A stretch of 13,532 nt of DNA from JBDHAC01 sp039588215 (GTDB taxonomy: Bacteria > Gemmatimonadota > Gemmatimonadetes > Palauibacterales > Palauibacteraceae). The notes beneath the pieces were generated by a model. It searched no databases, had not been told where the DNA came from, and saw only the letters and a program-made list of their open reading frames with translations. The stretch is from assembly GCA_039588215.1 (NCBI GenBank), contig JBDHAD010000091.1:1-13532 (forward strand). The letters are read 5' to 3'. Both the position numbers and the translations under genes were made by a program. Positions 7,600 through 13,532 of the stretch are shown here, one piece after another (the first letter of the stretch is position 1; each line of letters begins with the position of its first letter).

Positions 7600-7917
7600 C
7601 TAATCACAGCTGAAGCTCCACCTGTGCTCGGTCAGGCTCCCGATCTCATTCCACAGCCTGATGAGGAGCGTGAACCGCTCGGCCCGGCCCTTGGGGACGC
7701 GGAACTGGTAGCTGCCGGAGCCGTCCTCGAGCGCGGACTCAGGGATCAGCCGATCCGCCACAAGGCGGGGTCCGGCCGGCAGGTCCTGCCGCCAGAGCTG
7801 GACGACGACTCCCTCCCCCGGCCCGCTGATGGACTTGAACCGGACTGTAACCTCGTCACCGCAGTTCGGATCTGCGGGCGAGATGCTGTCGATGACGACA
7901 ACGCCCTTTTCGTCCAT
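7600..7917 (-). CDS. Small hypothetical beta-rich protein, 105 aa
   Basis: I do not recognise this protein. It reads as a single small beta-sandwich: alternating hydrophobic strands such as GVVVIDSISP, DEVTVRFKSI, GVVVQLWRQD, GSYQFRVPKG, ERFTLLIRLW and HRWSFSCD. There are two cysteines, near residue 19 and next to the C-terminus, which could pair. No signal peptide or transmembrane segment is visible. The ATG at 7917 lies 15 bp after the stop of the 145-residue gene on the same strand, with no clear ribosome-binding site. Co-transcription and translational coupling are likely. An immunoglobulin- or fibronectin-like fold is a guess from the strand pattern. Confidence 0.65.
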   Translation of the reverse strand: MDEKGVVVIDSISPADPNCGDEVTVRFKSISGPGEGVVVQLWRQDLPAGPRLVADRLIPESALEDGSGSYQFRVPKGRAERFTLLIRLWNEIGSLTEHRWSFSCD

Positions 7918-7932
7918 CGTCTGGGCATTCCA

Positions 7933-8370
7933 CTAGAGGCCGTCAGCTTCGGCGATGAGGCGCTCGACCAACCGGTTCGTCGCTTTTAGCACTGCCCGCG
8001 CGACGCTCCCCACGAGATCCATCTCGGCCGGCACGCAGCCCAGGAGTCGGAGTGACCGCTGGTCCGTGGTCCGAATCGAGACTAAGACCGCAGGTGAATC
8101 GAACGCCTGGATCCGCTGGACCCCGACGAGGTGGAAATGACCCGGCCGTCTTCCGACTTGCTCCACGGCCGAGAGCGTAGCTTCAGCGGTGAGGCGAAGC
8201 TCGTCCTCCACCCCGGCTGCCCGGCCGATATGTTGTCGGCCGGCGTGCTCCAAGACGACCTGGACTCGCGTGCGCCCGCCCTCGTCCGCTGTGACTTCGG
8301 CCAGTACGAGCCGCGGCCTGGGCACCGGTCTCGGGTTCCGGTCTCGCCACGCCCTACGGTGCCCCTCCAT
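7933..8370 (-). CDS. Conserved-looking hypothetical protein, 145 aa
   Basis: The start is set by a strong AAGGAGGA ribosome-binding site directly upstream of the ATG at 8370. The frame is open for 67 codons further upstream but that part looks non-coding. After a basic, Pro/Arg-rich N-terminus (1-20), the protein has two similar beta-beta-beta-alpha halves: RLVLAEVTAD...RVQVVLEHAG...AEATLSAVEQ, then FHLVGVQRIQAF...AVLVSIRTTD...ARAVLKATNRLVERLI. This layout is seen in small regulatory and ligand-binding alpha/beta domains. I cannot name the family. It has no signal peptide, so it is probably cytosolic. It is the first gene of a probable two-gene unit with the 105-residue protein downstream. 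Confidence 0.75.
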   Translation of the reverse strand: MEGHRRAWRDRNPRPVPRPRLVLAEVTADEGGRTRVQVVLEHAGRQHIGRAAGVEDELRLTAEATLSAVEQVGRRPGHFHLVGVQRIQAFDSPAVLVSIRTTDQRSLRLLGCVPAEMDLVGSVARAVLKATNRLVERLIAEADGL

Positions 8371-8752
8371 GGTCCTCCTTCCCCTCCCCCTCCTCAGTTG
8401 CGGCAAGTGCTCATCTCTAGATGCCGCCAGCCATCCAAATCTTACAGGAGCTACTTGGACGGAGGGTTCCACCCCAGGGATGGGGCCCCGAAGAGGGGGA
8501 TCTTCGGATTGCCTCAACCAGTTACGCGTTTGCCGGACGGACGTGGTCCACGCGGAGTAGAAGGGCGGCAAAGCATAACTTGCGTCGTCGCGATGACTCA
8601 GACACCCAACCGGTCGCGCCGCGCGAGGGCGGGAAGACGCTGTCAGTCGCCTTTCATCGTATCCGGATCGGTCCGCCGAAGAGAGGTGCCCCGGTGGGCC
8701 GGGAAGCGGCCTTCGAGAGCGCCTCCCCGCGGCGGTTGATGAAACGGAGCCG
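8371..8752. other. Non-coding stretch upstream of the two-gene unit
   Basis: It holds the purine-rich leader and ribosome-binding sequence of the 145-residue gene (about 8371-8395). It also holds the region just downstream of the AhpD-like gene. Overlapping open frames on both strands look like GC-driven artefacts. I see no RNA gene, terminator with a T-run or repeat here. Confidence 0.35.
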
Positions 8753-9331
8753 TCAATCGTCTCGTGCCTCGGCGAACGTCGCCCCGTCGGGGATCTGGTC
8801 GGGAGGCAAGCCGGAGGCCGCTTCCAGCCGGCCGCTGAAGTTGAAGAAGGAGGTAAGAGCCGTGATCTCCCAGATCGCCGCCTCGTCCCAGCCGCACTCC
8901 TTGAGCGCGGCGATGTCCTCCTCGGTCACGAAGCTCGGCGTCTCGGTCAGCTTACTCGCGTACCGGAGCAAGGCTTTCGTCTCCCGGTCCAACTGGTACT
9001 CGGGCCACGTAGTCGCGAACTCGTGACTGAGATGCTCATCGCCGGTAAGGCGGCGAACTGCCGCCGTGTGGAGACCCAGTCAGGGAGCTCCACCGACCTT
9101 GCCATTGACCACCGTTGCCAGCATCTCGCGCTGGAGCCGGCTGAGGGGTGAGGACCTCCGTAGATGGAGGTGCTTGTAAAGCGAGCCCGTCGGCTGCGCG
9201 ACACGTAGGTCTACCGCGAGAGCCTGGAACACGCCCGGAACGACGCCTCCGTATTGGCGGCGCACCCAGCGAAAGAAGAGCTTCCGGATCCCTCGAGCCC
9301 GTTCTGGCGCGATCGTCAGGATGTTCGCCAT
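8753..9331 (-). CDS. AhpD/carboxymuconolactone decarboxylase-like enzyme with in-frame TGA, candidate selenoprotein
   Basis: This is a 192-residue protein if codon 84 (TGA, 9080-9082) is read as selenocysteine. The N-terminal part (YGGVVPGVFQAL, SPLSRLQREMLATVV) and C-terminal part (RYASKLTETPSFVTEEDIAAL, EITALTSFFNFSGRLEAASG) are both typical of AhpD-like peroxidase-related enzymes and lie in one frame. In AhpD the proton-relay Glu, reactive Cys and His have spacing E-(15)-C-(4)-H. Here E69, TGA84 and H88 match exactly. The partner Cys three residues earlier is Gly81. The start is ATG 9331, with GGAGG upstream and an in-frame stop just before. A hairpin fitting a bacterial SECIS lies 14 nt downstream of the TGA. 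Alternatives are a nonsense mutation of a TGC/TGT codon or a sequencing error. Family assignment is firm; selenocysteine is likely but unproven. Confidence 0.85.
9049..9065 (-). promoter_or_regulatory. Candidate bacterial SECIS hairpin
   Basis: On the coding (minus) strand GGCGGC-AGTTC-GCCGCC forms a perfect 6-bp stem with a 5-nt loop. It begins 14 nt after the in-frame TGA, and the loop begins 20 nt after it. Known bacterial SECIS elements sit immediately downstream of the UGA inside the coding region, have a small apical loop, and carry a G in the first two loop positions. Here G is the second loop base, followed by UU. A GC-rich genome makes such hairpins fairly common by chance, so the support is the coincidence of position, loop and catalytic-site TGA. 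Confidence 0.5.
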
Positions 9332-9372
9332 TCATCACCCCCTCCGGGTAGGCCAGTCCACCGCGGACCATT

Positions 9373-9465
9373 TCAGTGGACATGCCGTATAACCAATATG
9401 AGGAAGGCTATGCTGGAGCCGCCGACAGGGCGGAACGAGAGGTCGAAGTCTCGCGTGGTCTTCAT
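9373..9465 (-). pseudogene. 30-codon orphan reading frame with strong ribosome-binding site
   Basis: The ATG at 9465 is preceded by AGGAG at ideal spacing (6 nt), and the first 14 codons (MKTTRDFDLSFRPV) have GC-rich third positions like the other genes. After that the base composition turns AT-richer (ATA, TTG, GTT, ATA codons) and the frame stops. This looks like the intact 5' end of a gene whose body was lost by deletion or frameshift. Alternatively it is a short leader ahead of the AhpD-like gene, whose start is 41 bp downstream. No function can be assigned. Confidence 0.3.
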
Positions 9466-9892
9466 GCGTGTCTCCTGCCGGCAGAACCGACTTCGGATCC
9501 GCAAGAAGCGCAGGTGGGGGACGACGTCCCGACGGAAAGGACCGCGCTTTAGAAGGTGTGTCCCTTCGGGCCGGCGCGCCTTCAAGCTGCGGGGTTCAAA
9601 TCCGCGCCGGCCGACCAGCCTCGTGCTGGCCGGACACCGAAAAACGGTAGGGGATACGCGTCACGCGATCAAGCAGGTGCAGCTGCGAGCAAGAATGTCT
9701 TGGCTCTCCGAGCATCGGTCTCGCGTTGCTCCGTGGAGGCCTCAAGAGGCCTCAGTCAGAGCGGAAAGAGGGAACTCAGCGCTGCGGCAGACCTGGTCGC
9801 CGCGCGCCCGCGAGGTCGGCCAAACGCGGCCTGGCGCGTGAAAGCGACGAATGGCCCGGAAACTCCGGGGTTTGGGGGTGTTTCGAAGTCGC
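9466..9892. other. Stretch without protein genes, containing tRNA-like debris
   Basis: It contains the tRNA-like sequence described separately and a short hairpin CCAGC-ctcgt-GCTGG directly after it (9615-9629). It also has ACCG-aaaaa-CGGT (9636-9648) and CCCGG-aaact-CCGGG near 9855, just before tRNA-Lys fragment F. The long minus-strand open frame over 9742-10887 is antisense to better-supported genes. Confidence 0.4.
9548..9617 (+). pseudogene. Possible tRNA-Leu-like 3' remnant E
   Basis: In order are TTTAGAA (like a Leu TAG anticodon loop), GTGTCCCTTCGGG (like the long variable arm of a type II tRNA), and GGGGTTCAAATCC. The last looks like a T-arm, and is followed by a GC-rich acceptor-like strand, A and CCA. 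About 15 extra bases sit between the variable and T arms. The anticodon stem does not pair well, and GGCCGGCGCG/CGCGCCGGCC forms an alternative 10-bp hairpin. It is at best a decayed tRNA; it could also be chance. Confidence 0.25.
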
Positions 9893-9937
9893 CTCTTAAT
9901 CCGTAGGTCGTGGGTTCGATCCCCACCCCGGTCATTC
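9893..9937 (+). repeat. tRNA-Lys(CTT) 3' fragment, copy F (inverted partner of 6972-7016)
   Basis: Exact inverted copy of 6972-7016. It starts with anticodon loop CTCTTAA and has a perfect T-arm (GTGGG-TTCGATC-CCCAC), acceptor CCCGGTC and A. The sequence upstream cannot form the 5' acceptor strand (GACCGGG expected), so it is not a complete tRNA. Unlike copy C it has no 10-bp phased repeats upstream. Confidence 0.82.
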
Positions 9938-10014
9938 GTCTGCGTTGCGATTGTCCAGGGGACGCGTTCAATTGGCGCACTTCGCACCCTAACGGACCCC
10001 CCACGGAGGTGATG

Positions 10015-10803
10015 ATGTCTCGATTCCCGACTCGAGGAGTGATGGCCGGATTGGCTGTCGTTTTGTACGGATGCGCTTCTCAACCGTCGGCGTCCGAGGT
10101 CGCCGGCGAGTGTGCGGACGCCCACGGAGCCGGTGTCTGCACTTGGGCGACAATGGAAGGCGATGCGGTCGTCGAGGTGGGCGCGACCGTTCCGATGGCG
10201 AGCATCGAGGGGGCCCCCGACGATTGGCCTTTCACATGGCCGGTCACGACCAGCGCCGTGGTCGACATGCCCGAACCCGCAGTCCGCCAGACCGGCGTGA
10301 GCCACCTCACCATGTACTGGGAGCCGATGGGGCACCCGCCTGCGACCTACCTGGTACCGCACTTCGACTTCCACTTCTATCTGATCCCGCCCGAGGAACG
10401 TCTCGCGATCGATTGCAGCCAGCTGTCCAAGCCGTCGGAGCCGCCCGAGGGCTATAGCCTGCCGGATGAGCAATTGCCCCCCGAGCTCGTGGAGATCACC
10501 GGCGTCGAAACGCTGATCGGCGTGTGCGTGCCCGAGATGGGGATGCACGCCCTGGTGACTGCCGAGATGGAGAGCCCGGAACCGTTCGACGGCACGATGA
10601 TCGTCGGATACTACGAAGAGATGCCCATCTTCCTGGAGCCGATGATCTCGCGCTCGCTCCTCTTGGAGCGGCGCTCTTTCGATCTCACGGTGCCCGCGGT
10701 CCCGGGCATCCGGGGTGAGCAGCCCACGATGTTCCGAGCCGAGTACGATGCGGGGCAGGACGCCTACCGGTTCACGTTTTCGGAGTTCTCCCGGGACGGC
10801 TGA
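10015..10803 (+). CDS. Putative lipoprotein, TTHB210/DUF5602-like, 262 aa
   Basis: The start is fixed by GGAGG five bases before the second of two adjacent ATGs. A short hydrophobic signal ends in lipobox VLYGC (Cys20), so the protein should be a periplasm-facing lipoprotein. The mature part has a His/aromatic-rich motif, HFDFHFY (116-122), a WEPMGHPP segment (102-109) and a later VPEMGMH motif (172-178). Together these recall the DUF5602/TTHB210-like family; that assignment is from memory of the motif pattern. The paired His motifs could bind a metal. It has four cysteines beyond the lipidated one. It is followed after 14 bp by the PQQ dehydrogenase gene, so the two are probably one transcript. 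Its biochemical role is unknown. Confidence 0.82.
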   Translation: MSRFPTRGVMAGLAVVLYGCASQPSASEVAGECADAHGAGVCTWATMEGDAVVEVGATVPMASIEGAPDDWPFTWPVTTSAVVDMPEPAVRQTGVSHLTMYWEPMGHPPATYLVPHFDFHFYLIPPEERLAIDCSQLSKPSEPPEGYSLPDEQLPPELVEITGVETLIGVCVPEMGMHALVTAEMESPEPFDGTMIVGYYEEMPIFLEPMISRSLLLERRSFDLTVPAVPGIRGEQPTMFRAEYDAGQDAYRFTFSEFSRDG

Positions 10804-10817
10804 TTCGCACCCTGTAC

Positions 10818-12743
10818 ATGAAGCTCTCTCGCCCGATCTGGATCGCCGCGTCCCTGCCGTTCCTGCTTGCCTGCGGCGCCCCACCAAGGGATGCGAGGTC
10901 GGGCGTCGATTGGCCCGTGTACGGCGGCGATCCGGGCGGGATGAAGTACTCGCCGCTTCACCAGATCGATCGCGGTAATGTGGACCGACTCGAGCTCACC
11001 TGGTCATGGGAGACCGGCGAGGAGCCGATTCTGGGGCCGAGGCGGCCGATCCGCGGGGAGGACGTCTGGCCGGGGAGCTTCCAAGCGACACCGCTCGCGA
11101 TCAACGACACGCTGTACGTGAGCACTCCCTACAACCGCGTCGTGGCCCTCGACGCAGAGACGGGCAAGGAGCTCTGGAGCTACGATCCCCGCGCCTACGA
11201 ATGGGGCGCGACCTCTCTGACCACGCACCGCGGGGTCGCGACCTGGACGGACGGCGCTGAGCGCCGGGTCTTCCTGAACAGCCGCTGGCGTCTGATCGCG
11301 CTCGATGCGGCGACTGGGGAACCGATCCCGAGCTTCGGTCAGGGCGGTGAGATCGATCTCACAAAGGACCTCATCTGGGACGTCTACACCCGGATGCACT
11401 TCCGGAATACGTCGCCCGCCGTCGTCTACGAGGATCTCGTGATCGTCGGGAGCGCGATGTGGGATTCCAATCGGATCTACAGACGAAATCCGCCCGGCGA
11501 TGTCCAAGCGTTCGACGTCCGCACGGGCGAGCGCGTGTGGAGCTTCCACACTATTCCGCAGGAAGGCGAGTTCGGAAACGAGACCTGGGAGGATGGGTCG
11601 TGGTCCGATAGTGGCAACACGAACGTCTGGAGCCCCTTCACCGTGGACGACCAGCGAGGGCTGGTCTACCTGCCCGTCAGCGCCCCCGTCAACGACTACT
11701 ACGGCGGACACCGGAAGGGCGATAACCTGTTTTCCCAGTCCATCGTGTGCCTGAACGCCGACACGGGTGAGCGCGTGTGGCATTTCCAGACCATCCATCA
11801 CGGTCTCTGGGATTACGATCTTTCTGCGCCTCCGAATCTGGTCACGATCGAGGTCGACGGGAGGACGATCGATGCCGTGGTGGTCCTCGGGAAGACGGGG
11901 TTCGCCTACGTGTTCGATCGCGTGGCGGGAACACCCGTGTGGCCGATCGAGGAGCGCCCGGTGCCCTCGAGCGACGTTCCGGGGGAGCGGGCGTCTCCCA
12001 CCCAGCCGTTTCCCACCAGGCCGCCGGCGTTCTCGCAGCAGGGCCTCACACTGGACGATTTGATCGACTTCACGCCTGAAGTGCGCGCGATGGCGCTCGA
12101 GCGGATCAATGGCTACCGCCTGGGGCCGATCTTCACACCGCCATCACTGGAGGGGACGGTGCTCATGCCGTGGCCGTCGGGCGGAGCCAACTGGGGAGGC
12201 GCGGCCTTCGATCCGGAGAGCGGAGTTCTCTACGTCCGAGCGTCGAACGTGGCCGAGCTCGCGAAGCTCAGGAGGGCCGCGCCCGGTGAGGCCGAGTTCG
12301 ACTACGTGTTCGTGAGCGACGAGATGGAGCTTCAGGTAGCCGACGGTCTCCCGATCAACAAGCCACCCTACTCCACGCTCACGGCCATCGACCTGAACGC
12401 AGGCGAGCATGTGTGGCAGGTGACCCTCGGACATTCCCCCTGGATCAGGGATCACCCGCTGCTCGAGGGAGTGGACCTGCCGCCGCTAGGGATCGCCCAA
12501 CCCGGAGGCCTGTCCGGGCCGCTGGTTACAGGTGGCCGGCTGGTGTTCATCAGCGGCGGAGGCCACGCGCTCTACGCGATGGACACGGCGACCGGAGAGA
12601 CACTGTGGCAGGTTGATCTGGAGGGCGCCGGCTATGGGAACCCGATGACCTACCAGACGCGGGCGGGTCGCCAGTTCGTCGTCATCGCAACAGGCGAGGA
12701 TTCGGAGTCCGAACTCCTGGCCTTCGCGCTTCCAGAACGCTAA
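10818..12743 (+). CDS. PQQ-dependent dehydrogenase (glucose/alcohol dehydrogenase-like), lipoprotein
   Basis: A quinoprotein of 641 residues with a signal peptide ending in lipobox LLAC (Cys19). It should be a lipid-anchored periplasmic enzyme that oxidises an alcohol or sugar using pyrroloquinoline quinone. Several PQQ propeller-blade motifs are visible: WPVYGGDPGGMKYSPL (32-47), LDAETGKELWSYDP, FDVRTGERVWSFHT, LNADTGERVWHFQT and MDTATGETLWQVDL. Family signatures HHGLWDYDLSAPPNLV (327-342), VLGKTGFAYVFDR (356-368), TPVWPIEERPVP (372-383) and PSGGANWGGAAFDP (453-466) match glucose-dehydrogenase-like quinoproteins. No C-terminal cytochrome c domain and no membrane-spanning N-terminal domain are present. 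It lacks a clear ribosome-binding site and starts 14 bp after the upstream lipoprotein gene, so coupling is likely. Substrate and electron acceptor cannot be told; no PQQ synthesis genes are in the window. Confidence 0.95.
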   Translation: MKLSRPIWIAASLPFLLACGAPPRDARSGVDWPVYGGDPGGMKYSPLHQIDRGNVDRLELTWSWETGEEPILGPRRPIRGEDVWPGSFQATPLAINDTLYVSTPYNRVVALDAETGKELWSYDPRAYEWGATSLTTHRGVATWTDGAERRVFLNSRWRLIALDAATGEPIPSFGQGGEIDLTKDLIWDVYTRMHFRNTSPAVVYEDLVIVGSAMWDSNRIYRRNPPGDVQAFDVRTGERVWSFHTIPQEGEFGNETWEDGSWSDSGNTNVWSPFTVDDQRGLVYLPVSAPVNDYYGGHRKGDNLFSQSIVCLNADTGERVWHFQTIHHGLWDYDLSAPPNLVTIEVDGRTIDAVVVLGKTGFAYVFDRVAGTPVWPIEERPVPSSDVPGERASPTQPFPTRPPAFSQQGLTLDDLIDFTPEVRAMALERINGYRLGPIFTPPSLEGTVLMPWPSGGANWGGAAFDPESGVLYVRASNVAELAKLRRAAPGEAEFDYVFVSDEMELQVADGLPINKPPYSTLTAIDLNAGEHVWQVTLGHSPWIRDHPLLEGVDLPPLGIAQPGGLSGPLVTGGRLVFISGGGHALYAMDTATGETLWQVDLEGAGYGNPMTYQTRAGRQFVVIATGEDSESELLAFALPER

Positions 12744-12908
12744 ATGGTGGGCATCCGGCAGACTGTCACGTTGGTGCCCGTTCGCTCTCGCCCTCGTGCG
12801 GCTCAGTCGACAATGGCTTCGTGAACCAGAGCCTTTACCTGATCGCGCAGCGAGTCCGGATTCGGCGGCGAGCTCTGCCAGATTGCGGCGAGCGGTGAGG
12901 GGAAGTGT

Positions 12909-12934
12909 GAACCGGGGGGGCGCCCCCCCGGTTC
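12909..12934. terminator. Perfect 26-bp palindrome between convergent genes
   Basis: GAACCGGGGGGG and its complement CCCCCCCGGTTC flank a central CG, giving a perfect palindrome. It lies 13 bp past the stop of the DUF4382 gene (minus) and about 165 bp past the stop of the PQQ dehydrogenase (plus). A shared bidirectional terminator is the likely role, although no T-run follows on either strand. A weaker GGGCA/TGCCC hairpin occurs near 12747-12780. Confidence 0.6.
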
Positions 12935-12946
12935 GGGAATCGAGCT

Positions 12947-13532
12947 CTAGTTCGTGCTCAGTACCGGGCTGAGCTGGAATCCGTTCGCGTTCCACACGAG
13001 CGTGCCGATCGTGGCACCCGTGCCGAGCTGTACGCCGACCGTCTCCGTCTCGCCATTGCCCACCTCGGTGCCCGACAGCTGGAGCTTGAGCCCTGTCTGA
13101 TCCGCGCTGGGCACGGTCACGTCGTACGAGCCGGCGTCCACGGTCACGCCGTTCACGTCGATCGCTTCACTGAGGACCAGCTCGGACGTGTCGAAGAAGA
13201 ACCGGGCCTGGTTGTACTGACCCGCCGTCACCGACCCCGCCGCCAGTTCGATGCCGCTCGTCGAGAGCGCGAACACATCGAGCGGCTCCGTCAGCGACGG
13301 TTCGAGGCTGACCCATGAGCCGTCTTCGCTGCTTTCGCCTTCTCCGCCCTCGCCTTCGGTACCGGCGCTTTCGGTGCCGGTGTCATCGCCCCCGCCGACC
13401 AGGTGCAGGTCGACGCGCGTGATCGTGAGGAACAGGTTCGCCACCGCCGACTCGGGCACGTCTCCGACACTGAGCGAGATGCCGTCCCCGACGCGATTCG
13501 CGGAGACTGCATCGCTCGTCATGACTACGGAG
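12947..13532 (-). CDS. DUF4382 domain protein, N-terminus beyond window
   Basis: The visible C-terminal 191-194 residues form a DUF4382 domain: GISLSVGDVPE, LFLTITRVDLHLV, a WVSLEPSLTEPLDVFAL strand pair, AGSVTAGQYNQARFFFD, SYDVTVPSADQTGLKLQL, and a final LVWNANGFQLSPVL. DUF4382 proteins are mostly secreted or lipid-anchored beta-sandwich proteins of unknown function. An acidic Gly/Ser/Glu-rich insert (about 45-67) interrupts the first half. An ATG at 13522 has no signal peptide or ribosome-binding site behind it. The frame stays open to the window edge, so the true start, with its signal sequence, most likely lies outside. Confidence 0.85.
   Translation of the reverse strand, partial: SVVMTSDAVSANRVGDGISLSVGDVPESAVANLFLTITRVDLHLVGGGDDTGTESAGTEGEGGEGESSEDGSWVSLEPSLTEPLDVFALSTSGIELAAGSVTAGQYNQARFFFDTSELVLSEAIDVNGVTVDAGSYDVTVPSADQTGLKLQLSGTEVGNGETETVGVQLGTGATIGTLVWNANGFQLSPVLSTN

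Noticed and set aside
9080..9331. Treating the AhpD-like gene as two separate genes (83 and 79 residues)
   Set aside because: Both parts are in the same frame and together give one full-length family member. The intervening codons also match the family (LGLHTAAVRRLTGDEHL).
9541..9650. Possible tRNA-Sec gene: GCGGG-gttcaaa-TCCGC reads as an anticodon arm with TCA and is followed by a long hairpin
   Set aside because: It would fit the nearby candidate selenoprotein, but no D-arm, T-arm or 8-bp acceptor stem can be found around it. The same bases read better as a T-arm.
9742..10887. 381-codon open frame on the minus strand
   Set aside because: It runs antisense through tRNA-Lys fragment F and the lipoprotein gene. 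The RTHDLRI-type peptide in it is the well-known artefact of translating tRNA 3' ends.

Overview
The window is high-GC bacterial DNA with strongly GC-biased third codon positions. TonB-dependent receptors with an N-terminal carboxypeptidase-regulatory domain, PQQ-dependent dehydrogenase lipoproteins and DUF4382 proteins fit a Gemmatimonadota-like environmental bacterium. That placement is inference from gene content; no marker gene is present.

Layout. Positions 56-6454 hold a divergent pair: a very large Tat-exported multicopper oxidase lipoprotein (minus strand) and an Oar-type TonB-dependent receptor (plus strand). Two identical 47-bp direct copies of the 3' part of a tRNA-Pro(GGG) gene bound the pair. 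Positions 6455-9937 are a patchwork accessory region. It holds a 45-bp tRNA-Lys(CTT) 3' fragment in two inverted copies (6972-7016, 9893-9937), two more degenerate tRNA-like pieces, short phased repeats, small unknown genes on the minus strand, and an AhpD/carboxymuconolactone-decarboxylase-like gene interrupted by an in-frame TGA. Positions 10015-12743 hold a lipoprotein gene followed 14 bp later by a PQQ-dependent dehydrogenase lipoprotein gene. From 12947 to the right edge runs the 3' part of a DUF4382 protein on the minus strand, convergent with the dehydrogenase and separated from it by a perfect 26-bp palindrome.

Two observations stand out. First, the AhpD-like gene (8753-9331, minus) reads through one TGA at codon 84. 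The TGA sits exactly where this family has its reactive cysteine: 15 residues after the proton-relay Glu and 4 before the His. A perfect 6-bp stem with a 5-nt loop (A-G-U-U-C) lies 14 nt downstream, in the position and form expected of a bacterial SECIS element. It is best read as a candidate selenoprotein. Second, the left two thirds of the window is punctuated by tRNA 3' 'caps' whose shared sequence begins at or near the anticodon loop, the usual crossover site of tRNA-targeting tyrosine recombinases. At two of these caps the flank carries short repeats on an exact 10-bp period, so all copies face the same side of the helix, as integrase arm sites would. No integrase gene is visible, so this looks like accreted or trans-mobilised cargo rather than one intact element.

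Functionally the recognisable genes are mostly cell-envelope and periplasmic: oxidase, outer-membrane uptake receptor, PQQ dehydrogenase, lipoproteins and a cytosolic peroxidase-like enzyme. An oxidative or periplasmic redox theme is a reasonable inference, but substrates cannot be named from sequence alone.
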